NCBI GenBank assembly: GCA_963930645.1
Contig: OZ005661.1
Coordinates: 238,443,861 to 238,507,860 of the forward strand
Direction of reading: 5' to 3'
From: Salticus scenicus
Lineage: Eukaryota > Arthropoda > Arachnida > Araneae > Salticidae
DNA length: 64,000 nucleotides
The notes below the pieces were generated by a model. That model searched no databases and had not been told where the DNA came from. It saw nothing but the letters and a program-made list of their open reading frames with translations. A program made the translations under genes and the position numbers. This document shows, one piece after another, positions 35,646 through 46,878 of the stretch (position 1 is its first letter; each line of letters starts with the position of its first letter).

Positions 35646-35749
35646 TATTTTCTTTTGTTTATTTAACGACTTCTCTTACTTTAATTTATTTATACAACCG
35701 TTAATTCCTGAATGTTCGGTAAGTCGAGTTGAGTCACTCCAGATTTTTT

Positions 35750-37970
35750 ATTTTCTTCTTAATGCATTTTTGAACCGTTTCACAATTTCCCTTAATTTTT
35801 CTAAAGTTTGAAGAAGTCTTTATATTATTGTTATTGTTGTTATTATTATTATTATTATTTCCCGGTTCATTCGTAAGAAGCGTTTAAATATTTATTGATT
35901 TATTTTAATATAATATATTATCTGCGCGTTATTCTGTATTGTTTGCTTGCTAAGTTATTTAAATCTGTGGTTCTTGGAATGATTTTATTTATTTATTTTT
36001 TTTATTTGATCTACAGTCGACTAAGAACAGGATTCGACAAGGATTTATTTAACAAAACAGTATTAACTCTACTTTTTTTACGTAGGAATTTTTGCTAGTG
36101 TTCGAATACTTTTGTTACCCACTGTACAAGCGATACTCTAAAATATTTTAAAAGTTTTTTCTTCATTTTAATAAAAGTTGAAAGGCGTTTCTAAATTTTT
36201 AACACTTTTTTTTTTTTTTTTTTTTTTTTAGTACGAATATATTTTTAATACATTATTTTAAATTATTTGTTCAGTATATTGAACTTTGTAGAAGTGTATT
36301 GTATTTATTATTATTATTTCATTTAATTAGTTATTTATTTTAGAATGGTGAACGATTTACGTTATGGACTTTCTGTTGTCGCAGAATTTTAAACCGCTGA
36401 TTCTCAAGAATTTTTCGCCATTTGACTTACAAGAAGTTTTTAATATTTTCTTCATTTTAAGAAGTTTAAAAAAAATGTGCTTTTGAAAATTTTTCTTTTA
36501 TAAGTAAGAATAAGAAAAAAAGATTTTTTTTTTTTTTTTACACCATCATTATTTCTAATTAATGCATCTTTGAACTATTTCAAAGTTTTTCTTTTTTGCT
36601 AAACTTTGAAAATCATCGGATTAAATCTCTTTTCTGCCTCAATTAGGCTATTGCAATGAAAGTGGATTTACAGTCAAATTAGAAATAAAGGGTATTTCCT
36701 TCACTTTCACCTTAGCGACAGATTTGGCTACAAAATTTGGCGAAAAATAGTAGTTTATGGTTCACGAAGCTTCGAAGCTCTATGATGAACAGAGGCTGAT
36801 TTCTGGAATTTTTCATCAGATTATAGCATGAAATAAACTACCATTTTTCGTGAAATTTGGTTACCAAATTTGTCGCCAGTATTAACCTTAGTGGAAGTGA
36901 ATGGAAATGCCATTTATTTTTACTGTGTTTGTGAATCTACTTTCATTGTAACACCAAAATTGAGGCAGAAAAGAGATTTATCATGTTTCAACAATATTGT
37001 TTATTTCCTATATATTTCAAGAAGGGTTTGTTTATTTATTTATTTAGTTATTTTAGAATAAAATATTGATTAAATCTTTGTTATTATTATAATTATTATT
37101 ATTATTATCATCGTTATTATTGTTATTGTTATTAGAACTTAAATCCTCTGAATCTCAGAATATTTTTTATAATTTTACCCGATGAAAATCTTTAGAATTA
37201 TTTTCTTCATTTTAATAAGTTTTGAAAGCTTTTTCTGAATTTTTGTTATATATTATTTTATTTTAGTAATTAATGCATTTTTGAACTATTCTGAGTTTCT
37301 TTTTTTCTTCTTCTTCTTCATATTTCTTTTCTACTAAACATTTCAGAAGTCTTTTCTTAGTTTTAAAGTTTTAAAAATAATCTTTGAATTTTTATACTTT
37401 TTCCAACTTTTATTTCATTATTATTTTTTATTGCATTTTTGAATAATTTCAGTTTTTTTTTTTTTTTCTCCTACTAATTATTGTGTTTTAAAACAATTTC
37501 GTTTATATATATATTAAGTATTGCGTTTTAAACAATTTCATATTTTTTTCGCTTTTATCACTATACGACGTTTTGAAAAAAAAAATATTTATTTATTTAT
37601 TATTGTCAAAATTTTATTTATTTATTTATTATTATTATTATTATTATTTTATTTTATTTATTACTATTACTATTACTATTACTGTTATTATTTTGCCTTG
37701 AATTGAGTAGCCAAGATATTCGGATATTTAGGTGCATGGTATTATTTTACGATTGAGAAAAAATATTATTTTATATAGAAATAACTGAATATATTATCAT
37801 TCAAAATTTTCATGAAATAATGCTTGAAAATGATCAATCTATCACACACAAAGAGAGAGAGAGAGAAAAAAGAATGAAAGCAAGAAAAACTTTTTTAGTG
37901 ATTTCTCTTGTAAAAGTATCAAAATCGCAATTGTTAATTTGTAATTATTACTCTATTTAAAAGAGCCCCA
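35750..37970. other. AT-rich stretch with TTA/TTTA microsatellites, no gene seen
   Basis: Tracts of TTA, TTAT and TTG type occur near 35829-35860, 37081-37130, 37595-37640 and 37660-37690. Units starting with an AATATTTT...TTTGACC phrase recur (36400, 37160). No coding evidence apart from chance frames. A palindromic-MITE half copy is listed separately. Confidence 0.4.
36014..36124. mobile_element. Half copy of the palindromic TA-flanked MITE
   Basis: It reads CAGTCGACTAAGAACAGGAT and continues through GACAAGGATTTATTTAACAA, GTATTAACTCTAC, and TTTGCTAGTGTTCGAATAC to CCCACTG, with TA on both sides. It matches the right half of the element at 46663-46878. The left half is missing. Confidence 0.7.
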
Positions 37971-37974
37971 GCAG

Positions 37975-38200
37975 TGGCCGAGAGATTCTGCGTTCATTTA
38001 GTATAAACTGGAGGTTAATTCAGCTAATCCCAGGTCGCATTAGTTTGCCTTGATATTCGGAGTTTTCTGCAATTTTTTCCGGAACTATCCCAAAAACGGG
38101 CTGACTCTTTAGAAAGACCTCCAGGGAGACCTATCCATGTCCATGTCTAGATACTTCATGTTAGACAATTATCATTAAACATAAATAAACCTTTTTAAAT
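37975..38200 (+). repeat. Possible tRNA-derived SINE
   Basis: The block is richer in GC than its surroundings. AGTGGCCGAGAGATTC resembles an A box, and GGTTAATTCAGC about 45 bp on could be a decayed B box. A body of about 130 bp follows, and the tail is ATTAAACATAAATAAACC. No target duplication is clear. It could be unrelated to tRNA. Confidence 0.3.
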
Positions 38201-38397
38201 AAAAGCAAAAATAATATTAAACTTGTTATATTTATTTAGATGGCCGTCGATCATTGAACTTGAAATTAGAAAAATAGCTTTATAATTCTTGCGATATGAA
38301 ACGCTAATAACACAGGAAAGATCCAATTATACAGGCAATTTTTGTAGATATAATGATGAATTTATTATTTATGAATTGTTGACTTATTGAACACAGC

Positions 38398-39054
38398 TAT
38401 AGGTGACCAAATAAGCATATTATTATAAAATGGTAGACATAATTGGGGTAATTAAATAATTTGGAGTGGAGTGGGAGCCCAAAACGACGACTTCACTGGT
38501 CAAGTCATGATGATGAAGTGACGCTTCGATTTCTTGATTAAATTCGCCAGAGCTCTAGTCGACGCCAAATTCAAAAAGTAGAGAAAAAATGGTTGTAATT
38601 ATGTGACGTATAAATACATACAATTTTTGAAAAGGTTACCACATGATTATAATTCAAACGGTCCTCACTAATAGCCAAAAAAAATCGCCATGAGAACCAG
38701 GAACTTTTAAGCAAAATTAACACACCATGTTATGAGATAAAGAATGCACACAAGGCGACAAACTGCCTTTATTTTGTAAGATGAAAAGAAACCGAATTAG
38801 GAAAAGTCAAAACAAGCTATTGTGGATCTGCATTAACGTTAAAGAACGAATAATATATGATCAAAGGTTTCGATAGAGTTGTAATAAGCTAAAGATACAT
38901 ATGTGGGAAGAGGGAGAATGTAAAAATTAAAAGAACATACTGTATGTGAATTTAAGTTGCAATTTAGAGGTCATAAACATGTGTTCGTTAGATTAATTTA
39001 ATTTTTAATATGATAATATATTTTTTTTTAGAATATGTGATTATCGACATCACA
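38398..39054 (+). repeat. LTR-like dispersed repeat, copy 2
   Basis: Direct copy of 30244-30898 with small indels. The start is decayed (TATAGGTGACC), and the end is CGACATCACA. The shared interior includes AGAGCTCTAGTCGACGCC, GACGTATAAATACATAC, and ACAAGGCGACAAACTGCC. Most differences are single substitutions, so the two copies are fairly close in age. Confidence 0.55.
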
Positions 39055-39478
39055 AAACTGGTGTTAAATAATTTCATAGGAAGTCTAAACTAAACTAACC
39101 AGTGGGTAAAGGAAAACACATAATATAATTTTACAAACAATAAATAGATTTATATTGCTTTATTGTTCTTTCATTTCTTTGCCCTAGTCTTTAAAATCAA
39201 TCCTTAAAAATAGTGAAAAAATAATTAAAAAGGAATCGATAAAATAATCTATTTTGATATAATGAAAAGCATATTTCCTATTCTATATAATTTATCTTTT
39301 CTACGACAAAGTCAATTTGTATTGTACCTTTTTAAAAATAACGTACATCATCTAAAATGTCACCTTTAATAAACAAAACAAAACAAAAAAAAAAATCAAA
39401 TCAATTTTAATGTTTATTATATTTGACTATTTTTATAATTACTTATAGACTTTCCTTCTCTTCCCATAGTGGTTATCA

Positions 39479-40006
39479 ATCCGCGATTGTAATGAAATGC
39501 TCGCCCTCTGGTGGGCTAAGGTGAAATTACAATAAACATGGTTTAATTCGAATTCCATACAGCCGCCATTGCTTGCCGATATTTAGTTTCACATATATTT
39601 ATCGAATAAAAATGAATAAATACGGTAAAAAAGATAACACATACTTTTGTGTGCCACAGTGTAACTCCAAAGGATCAAGAAATCCAGAATTGAGCTTCCA
39701 TTTATTTCCAAATGACAAATTTAAAATTTCAGTTGCTTCGGCTAATGGAAGTAAAGAATTAATCAGATGATTTGAAATTAATATTTGTTCAACTTCAGTT
39801 AAAAATCTACTTCCGATCGAACTTTGAATAAACTGAAGTATTTTTTCCAAAAGCAATCAATTTTCCATAATGTAATGGCGGAGAAATTATAGTACGAATA
39901 TTAAGTAGAATAATAAAAAGAACACTAATGGAACACACGTGGCTAATGTTTACTAACAACTGCAGTATTCACAAAGCGCCGTCTATCGATCATTACAAAC
40001 GCGGAT
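39479..40006 (+). mobile_element. THAP-containing non-autonomous DNA transposon, copy 1
   Basis: The termini are inverted repeats of about 17 bp: ATCCGCGATTGTAATGA on the left, TCATTACAAACGCGGAT on the right. The plus strand encodes the start of a THAP zinc finger (39612-39770). Other shared words include CGCCCTCTGGTGGGC. A second copy of nearly identical sequence lies at 48096-48630. The target duplication cannot be decided: AT is shared by both ends and may be part of the terminus. The family is uncertain; THAP domains are known from P-element-like and Kolobok-like transposases. Confidence 0.7.
39612..39770 (+). pseudogene. Truncated THAP zinc-finger fragment (copy 1)
   Basis: The frame MNKYGKKDNTYFCVPQCNS has the C-x3-C half of a THAP C2CH zinc finger, and SFHLFPNDKF fits the conserved FHxFP region that follows. 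The frame then stops at KELIR, before the expected Trp and the distal C-x2-H, so no complete finger can form. THAP domains bind the transposon ends in P-like transposases. The frame is unchanged in the copy at 48096-48630. The minus-strand frame over the same bases is also open in both copies but is probably a shadow. Confidence 0.6.
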
Positions 40007-40245
40007 AGAATTAACGCCCATTGATCAAATAAAAATAATTCATTTATTTTGCAGACGATAAAATGGAAAAAAAGAAAAAACAACAACATTTACAATAGAA
40101 AAAGTGGCAACACTTGAGAAATTCGACTATTAATTGAAGGCTATAGAATTCACAGTAAATGCTAATCTTAATTCTTTTGAACTTCATATATTGAGTCAGT
40201 AAAAGAAAATTCTATAGCAGTCATATACATTTTCAAAATGTTTCG

Positions 40246-40491
40246 TATAAATAGCGAATTTAAGAGATTATATTCAATTCGTTAGGCCTAATTGAAGAGT
40301 TCTGTCGAAGGACATGTGAAGTTTTTGTTTTCCATACCTGAGTCAGGATACGAGGTCAGAGGTAAACAATCCAAAAACCCTTTCGTTTCGCGCAGGTTTC
40401 TAAGGAGGAAGGACAGGGCAGTTACAGGTCGATGGCACTGGGAGGGTTTTTGTCCACAGAAGGACATGAATTGCGCAAACATTTAATCAGG
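40246..40491 (+). promoter_or_regulatory. Candidate pol II promoter and first exon
   Basis: TATAAATAG (40246-40254) is followed 30 nt later by a TTCAATTC initiator-like site (A at about 40276). A stretch of higher GC than its surroundings follows. It contains one ATG immediately followed by TGA (near 40313), then GTCGATGG with ATG at 40432. The frame reads MALGGFLSTEGHELRKHLI and runs to AG/GTATAG, a plausible splice donor at 40491/40492. Each signal is weak alone; the spacing and order are what one expects of a promoter plus first exon. I do not recognise the peptide and cannot locate the next exon. It could also be part of an unidentified transposon. Confidence 0.3.
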
Positions 40492-41203
40492 TATAGTGCT
40501 GTGTGTAGACGCAGAAAAGTTCATAATCGTGTTTTGATAGCTTTTTTCAAGTTTAATTGGTGTTTGAACAAAAGAGCAAAGACCTAGGAAGGACATGTTA
40601 AAGGACTTTGAGTAGACAATTAATTGACTGCATCTTACTTTTTTTTAAATCTTTAAAATAAATGATTCTTATAAGAATAAAAAATAAAAGTAGAAGAAAA
40701 TTAGCTGAACTTTTTATAAATAAAATTTGAAGGATATACTATTATTAGGTTAAAATATTTTGCGAATCCCAATTATGCCCCCTCCCCTCCTTTACGCTAT
40801 TTGTGAAAAAATAATTCTTTCTTCGACACACACGCGCACCATTTTGGACCCGCTGTCACACTTCACATTTTACATATCATTAGTTGAGCATAATTAGTTG
40901 AGCATGTTTTCACTAATGATGGTGCATCTCAAATTGACCCTAGTTATAACACCTCTTGGACGCCAAATCATGAAGATTAGATTAAGATATCCGCATAGTC
41001 ACAATTTTCGCAAAAGGTTTTATTTTTATAAAAATGAATAAGCATAAAAATAAATAAGTGATATAGTCAATAAAGAGAAAAGAGAATTTTTCCGATAGGT
41101 TTTAATTTAATTCTTGAGCGCCGTAGTTTATATCGGAAAAACAGGAGAGAGGAGTTAAAAATTGTAGAAAAGGCATTAAAAATTCAACAACCCCCCCCCC
41201 CCC

Positions 41204-41237
<34 letters not shown>

Positions 41238-41436
41238 CACGAAAGGTTATTAGGTCAAATGTATGGAAGAGGAGAAGGGTCAGGTTCAGGCATAGGAGTT
41301 GTCGGACAAACGTTGTGGCTTTTTAACTTAATTAAATACAAAAAATGTTTTATCTCACTTTTGTTCATAGAAATCATACGATTTTCGCTCCAATTTAACA
41401 CTTCGGCGGCACTAATGCTCGAAAACGCTCGAAATG

Positions 41437-41880
41437 TAGGGTAGGTGCACCAGTGATTGGCATGCTCCAGTAATTGACATCTATCCCGAAATAATTAATA
41501 AATAAGAAAAAAAGTAAAATAATATATTTTATATATAAGAATTTTAACATTTTATGCCAAACACTGGAGCATAGGGTGCTAATAACTGGTAAAATGAATA
41601 ACTAGCAGTGCCAAACACTGGAACATAGGAGGCCAATGACTGATAAAATGAAAAACTGGCAGTGTCTATTGCTGGAACACTGAGTGGGTGTCAAATAAAA
41701 ATTCATAAAAAGAAAAAAATATATATATCAAATGTATATATCTTAACATATATGTGGTTCTGAATATCTTTCATTCCATATGTACTAACTTAAGATTTCT
41801 AAAAATATTTTCTGATGACTAGAACATTAAAAACATCAGCGATTGACCTAAAAGTGTCAATCACTGGTGCACTTACCCTA
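41437..41880 (+). mobile_element. Inverted-repeat MITE, family TAGGGTAAGTGCACCAG, copy 1
   Basis: It starts TAGGGTAGGTGCACCAGTGA and ends with the inverse (TCACTGGTGCACTTACCCTA). The interior holds short repeats built from the same words (CCAAACACTGGAGCATAGG, CCAATGACTG, GGAACA). A second copy in the opposite orientation lies at 44969-45415. Non-coding. Confidence 0.75.
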
Positions 41881-42694
41881 AATATCCCCAGTCTGCTTAA
41901 ACGCTCTTGTTGCAGTCTCGGTTAATCTATTAAAAGACAACTACCAGAAAAATTTAAAAGATTTTCTTTTCATAAGAAAAGAAAAAAAAAAAAAGAATTA
42001 TAGCTCTATCAGCAATGATTTGTTATGATTTTTTCCGGAAAGAGAGCATACTTTCTGCAATGCCTGCATATACATTTAACGAACTGTATGAGGGACACGT
42101 ATTCTTACAAAGTTTTTATATATCTGTACTCTTTCTATTGTCTTCTCCCTACCACAGTAATTCACACTAGGAGATAATTATTAACATAAATTTACACATT
42201 ATGCCTCAGATATAATCATATGCTTATTTGCAGCATGATATTACTTTCTGCTTTCATTTATATCTTGATATAATATACAGATCGGTACAGAAGTTATTAT
42301 AATTTTAAAAAATGCCGGGACTTTGTCTTGAAATCGACTAATGCACTCTTGCATGCTTGCCAACCATCTCATTATGAAGCGTAAAATTTTTAGTACCCGC
42401 CTTTTCGAAGTGAAAACTTCCTTAAGCGCGTTGAGCACTTTTTGTGTGAACAAAAATCATGGTACTCGCGTCATCGTCACCGAACGCTTTCCATGAGCTA
42501 TATGTATATACTGTGTATATATGTACTACATAGATATACCTCCGTGCGTTATTAGTATTTAAACATTTAAACAAGGAAAACTAAATAGAATATTGATAAT
42601 GCAGTGATATAATATCCAATACACTTTTTTTTTTTTTGTAACTTTTCAAAAATAACCAAAAGTGTAAAATATGTAATATCCTATTTTCTTTCTA

Positions 42695-42774
<80 letters not shown>

Positions 42775-43815
42775 TGAAAACCTTTTCAAACATTGAATAG
42801 ATAAAAACAAGAAACATTGAAAAAGATGAAACAGAAAAAATTAAAAAAAGATTGCGACTATCAAACATCCATAAATTGAAACATGCAAATTCATTACGTT
42901 TTCAAGGGTATAGTATGAATGATGCATGTAAAATAGGTGTTATTTCTGTCTTGTTGTATGCAAATTGCTAAACATTTACAACAAGCTATACCCTATAACA
43001 CCCAAAAAAAAAGAGAAAATTTGAACTGAAAAGATATGTGAAAAACCAAATGAGAATCAAACATATTTAAATTCATGTAGCATATTCAATATTATTAATT
43101 TAAAAACTAATAATAATAGTTAAATGAAATACTAGTAATAATTAATAAAACTAAAGTATAACATACATTACACATGAAAAACTTGTATAAGTAGCTTGCA
43201 CGGAAAGCCAGATCACTAAACATACATCATACATGTGGCTGTATACAGTTAGATTCACAGTTAATTTTGGAATCGTATTAAATAACTGAACGATTAATTT
43301 ATTTTTGAATTTGTATTTGTCAACTGAACGATAAAACTGAGTGAACTGTTTGATTTTAATAATTAACCTAATAGTGATAATTTAAAATTAAATTTTGATT
43401 AAAAATTGAGATTAACTGAATTTACGAAAATTCATAAACTTAAAAGTGTCATTTTATTGAAACATAAAATCAAGCTATTGAGTAAGTAGCACCATCTTGT
43501 GGAGTTTAGAAAAAGTAATGACCCTATTTTTTTTTTTTTTAAATGTGTGTGTGCTGAATAAAATCTAATCAAATGCTATCATTTAAAATTAATTTAGAGT
43601 TAATGTAAGAACACAATGCAATATATAATTAAAATTGAGATTAATTAATTAATTTATTTATTTATTTAAATTAATTAATTAATTATTTTATTTTTTAAAT
43701 GTAGATTTGATAAATGTTTCCTTGGACAAATTAACTAAGTTGAAAATCAATAATATAATAATAAAGGAACACAAAACAATATGTAATTAAAATTGAGGTT
43801 AATTTATTAAATATA

Positions 43816-43846
<31 letters not shown>

Positions 43847-44220
43847 AATGTAGATTTGATAAATGTTTCTTTGAACAAATTAACTTAGTTGAAAGTCAAT
43901 AATTTAATAATAAAGATTTTATAATTAGCAGTTTTTTTATGTTTTTTTTTTTAATCTATAAAGCAAACACACATATAAATACACGAGAATCACAATCCCT
44001 CCCAACCATCCAGCCAAACAACACCACCCATCCTCCTTAATCAAGCATCTGCCCATATATACGCGATGGAAATTGAAATTTTCGATGACATCAGGTGATG
44101 TGTCATGGTATGTAATGATCTTCCATGATATGTCAACTTTTTCAGGCCAGTCCTAATAAGGGTCACTTACATGCATGTATTTTAAATTAAGATGTTACAA
44201 GTGTTTCGAAGGATTAAAAG
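41881..44220. other. AT-rich stretch, no gene seen
   Basis: Contains T-runs and a (TA)n tract of about 50 bp (42721-42769), and AT/TTAA-rich repeats near 43640-43690. A pair of diverged segments of about 185 bp is present (roughly 43600-43740 and 43770-43900, both with AATTAAAATTGAG and GTAGATTTGATAAATGTTTC). The block 43995-44060 resembles 19545-19610. No coding evidence. Confidence 0.4.
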
Positions 44221-44250
44221 AAAAAAAAAAGCATATTTTTTTTATTTTTA

Positions 44251-44335
44251 CTTTCCGAACATACATATAGAAAGTATTGTAATCATGTCAGAAATACGAC
44301 TTGATTTTGGTGTTTCTATAAGTTTTGAGGTCCCC
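44251..44335 (+). mobile_element. Hairpin-ended element, CTTTCCGAACAT type, 5' fragment
   Basis: ACTTTCCGAACATACATATAG then AAAGTATTGTAATCATGTCA matches, on the opposite strand, the right end at 27660-27713. The family block continues (GGTGTTTCTATAAGTTTTGA, GGTCCCC) and is then cut by other sequence near 44340. Confidence 0.55.
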
Positions 44336-44339
44336 CAAG

Positions 44340-44660
44340 TTCCTCTCTCTATATATAAATGGCTAAGAGAATTTTTTCTTGTAAGTCCGTGGCTGGTGCA
44401 AGTTGATTGGCTAAGAGAGATTTTCTTCTGTTTGTCTATGTGTTGTTGCCATCAGCTTTTCATACTTTAGTTAATTTAAAAAAATCTAATTGTCCGATCG
44501 ATAAGTTAATTAAACCGACAGATTCAGAAAAAAATGTCCCTTTCATTTGGTACCTTATTTGTAACGAAATTTTGATTAGATTTTTTAAAATTAATTAAAA
44601 TGTGAAAATAATAACCTGGTGAAAGCTTCAAAAATGGATATTTAAAATTTTAATTGTTGC
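44340..44660. repeat. Fragment related to the Helitron-like elements
   Basis: The left side has TCTCTATATATAAATGGC followed by two GGCTAAGAGA words, recalling a 5' end. Read in reverse complement, 44470-44560 contains GGTACCAAATGAAAGGG, TTTTTTCTGAATC, a CTTATCGATCG block, and CAATTAGATTTTTT. These follow the order seen at 8910-8990 and 10540-10625. The orientation is mixed, so this is a rearranged or distant relative. Confidence 0.4.
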
Positions 44661-44822
44661 TTTATGATCAAGGATTAAAGTTTAAATTGATCATTAACAC
44701 TTCTTTACAAACCAAAAATAATTCAAAAATAATAATCTAATAGCTCGACGATGCAATTCACAAGTTACTTAGTTTTCACTTCTATCGGCAGTCCCCAAAG
44801 ACTGCTTTAGGTTTTTTTTTTT

Positions 44823-44908
44823 CACACCAATCATTTTTTAGAGTAATTTTATTCTTATTTAATCATAACAACATTTTGAGAAAATTACTCTAAAAATAAA
44901 GTGGTGTG
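44823..44908. mobile_element. Short foldback MITE (86 bp)
   Basis: CACACCAATCATTTTTTAGA...AATTTT and AAAATTACTC...AAGTGGTGTG are inverse arms of about 28 bp with a short AT loop. It lies just left of the MITE at 44969. No coding capacity. Confidence 0.6.
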
Positions 44909-44968
44909 GAAAAGGGGGCGTTTTTTAAACGGTTACTTAATCATTTCAAAGGTTATTTGTCCATCACA

Positions 44969-45415
44969 TAGGGTAAGTGCATCAGTTATTGACACTTTTA
45001 GAGCAATCTCTGATGTTTTTAATGTTCTAGTCATCAGAAAATATTTTAAGAAATCTTTAGTTAGTACATATGGTATGAAAGACATTCAGAACCACATATA
45101 TGTTAAAATATATACATTTGATAATAATTAGTTTTTTTTTTAATGAATTTAATGAATTTGACACCCACTCAATGTTTCAGTCATTGACACTGTCAGTTTT
45201 TCATTTTATCAGCAATTGGCCCCCTATGTTCCAGTGTTTGACACTGCTAGTTATTCATTTTACCAGTTATTAGCACCCTATGCTCCAGTGTTTGACATAA
45301 AATGTTAAAATTCTTATATGTAAAATATATTATTTTATTATTTTCTTATTCATTAATTATTTCGGGATAGATGTCAATTACTGAAGCATGCCAATCACTG
45401 GAGCACATATCCCTA
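44969..45415 (-). mobile_element. Inverted-repeat MITE, family TAGGGTAAGTGCACCAG, copy 2
   Basis: Opposite orientation to copy 1 (41437-41880), with the same internal order reversed. It starts TAGGGTAAGTGCATCAG; the right terminus is more decayed (GAGCACATATCCCTA). Copies 1 and 2 form an inverted pair about 3.1 kb apart. Confidence 0.75.
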
Positions 45416-46479
45416 TATCAAATATTATTTTTCAAAATTATTGGTGATAGTTGAATAAAAGAGTCCCTAACTGTCAACAAAGGGTAAAAGAAAAGCGGAA
45501 CTTTCATGCTTGTTAAAAAATACAGCCGTTTCGACCCAGAGGTATGAAATTAAATAGGACAGGCAAAGGGTTAAATTTAGGATAGTCTTGAAAATTTCTC
45601 TTATTATTAAGTATTGTCGAAATGGTTAAAATCATGCCCTTTCTGCTGTGTTTTTTCTCCTAGCGAGGACAGGGTTAACTATCAAAACTATTTTTTTTTC
45701 TGGATATTTACAAACTGTCATATCGATAAGTCCTCTAAATGCTTTGGTCTTCGATTTTCATCAACAATCTGATGTTTTGGAAACAAATCTGAGAGTCGAT
45801 TTTAGAAAGAAATCTTCATAGGCTTTACAGGGATGGAAAAAAGATCCAAATTCATCAAATAAGAAAAAACGAATTACATGAGGATGAAAGTCCAAAAGTT
45901 AAATTGGCGAATGTTTAATTGAGTGCCGAAAAAAGAAATGAATGCGTAACGAAATATTGTGCTCATTCTATTTTGCCTTGACTTGCATTTCCATAAGAGC
46001 AGATTAATACACTTTAAGGGGTAAAGAGACAAATGCTGCATTTCAGCCTTTCCAAATTCTTTTAAACATAGTAGTTGAAACAAATTTTAGAACAATCAAA
46101 GGCAAAAACACAAAAATCAGTGCATGTTGTGGCAATTTTTGTTTTTGTTTAAAAAGTTCTTATTCCACTAGACGTATCGACTAGTATGCATTCATATGGC
46201 AAATACACTAGAAAAGCGAGTATATATTTATTACAACACTTTGTTATACTTGTATACTTTATTGCACGCTTTCTTTATAATTTGACATTGAAAACGTAGT
46301 TTTCACTATGTACATTTATAAAATTTTTTAATTAAATAAATAAATAATTGGTTGATCTATTATTTTTTTTTTTTATTCTTTTGCGTGTATTCTGATATGG
46401 ATACGTGGATATATATATATAGCTTGGCTTCTACTATGCTTAATAGATCATCTTTTTTATATATATATATACATATATA

Positions 46480-46615
46480 TAAACAGACACATAGACCAAC
46501 CGACATAAACATGATTTTAGGATACGGGAGACTTCAAAACGTGTAAATATAGTAAAATCTCAATTCCGAAAATTTAATCCAAAACAATATTTTCTTTACT
46601 ATATATGGGAAAAAA
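46480..46615 (-). mobile_element. Decayed right end of a hairpin-ended element
   Basis: ACAGACACATAGACC, AACATGATTTTAGGATACGG, and GACTTCAAAACGTGTAAATA follow the family order on the minus strand. They lead to a TTTTCTTTACTATATATGGG hairpin remnant and an A-run at 46610. The left end is not identified. Confidence 0.45.
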
Positions 46616-46662
46616 AAAAACGTGAACTTTATCTTTTGATCAATCCCTGTAAATTAGAAATA

Positions 46663-46878
46663 CAGTCGGTAACAAACGTATCCGACACTAGCAATAGTTC
46701 CCTATATAAAAAAAAAAATAGAGTTAATACTGTTTTGTTAAATAAATCCTTATCAAATCATGTTTTTAGTCAGTCTAAGAACATGATTCGACAAGGATTT
46801 ACTTAACAAAACAGTATTAACTCTACATTTTTTACATAGGAATTTTTGCTAGTGTTCGGATACTTTTGTTACCACCTG
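46663..46878. mobile_element. Palindromic Tc1/mariner-like MITE (216 bp)
   Basis: The left terminus CAGTCGGTAACAAACGTATC and the right terminus (inverse of GATACTTTTGTTACCACCTG) pair over about 45 bp. The whole element is nearly palindromic around 46770: GAGTTAATACTGTTTTGTTA and TAACAAAACAGTATTAACTC are exact inverses. TA flanks both sides, as expected for Tc1/mariner insertion. A half copy lies at 36014-36124. Confidence 0.85.

Larger units (their letters stand above)
33640..35740 (+). mobile_element. Hairpin-ended element, CTTTCCGAACAT type, interrupted by another
   Basis: The left end has TTTTCCGAGCATACATA (decayed hairpin), then the family block and a short TG tract near 33739-33750. Two tandem units of the 26680-27370 type follow (33760-34120), then GGAGAAAAATACTCAAACACCG and a T-run. 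The text continues after 35648 with TTTTCTTTTGTTTATTTAAC and ends ATGTTCGGTAAGTCGAG plus a GAGT...CACTC hairpin and CAGATTTTTT (about 35715-35745). This matches, in order, the inverse of the 26557 end. The interruption is the element at 34171-35645. Confidence 0.6.

Noticed and set aside
30899..38397. The two LTR-like repeats as ends of one 8.8-kb retrotransposon
   Set aside because: The interval lacks any gag/pol-like coding, primer-binding site or polypurine tract, and holds unrelated nested elements.
39599..39856. 85-codon minus-strand frame present in both THAP elements
   Set aside because: It is antisense to the THAP fragment. Conservation is explained by the high identity of the two copies.
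40288..40486. 64-codon frames on both strands of the candidate first exon
   Set aside because: Neither starts with ATG in a sensible place. The ATG at 40432 running into the splice donor is the better reading.
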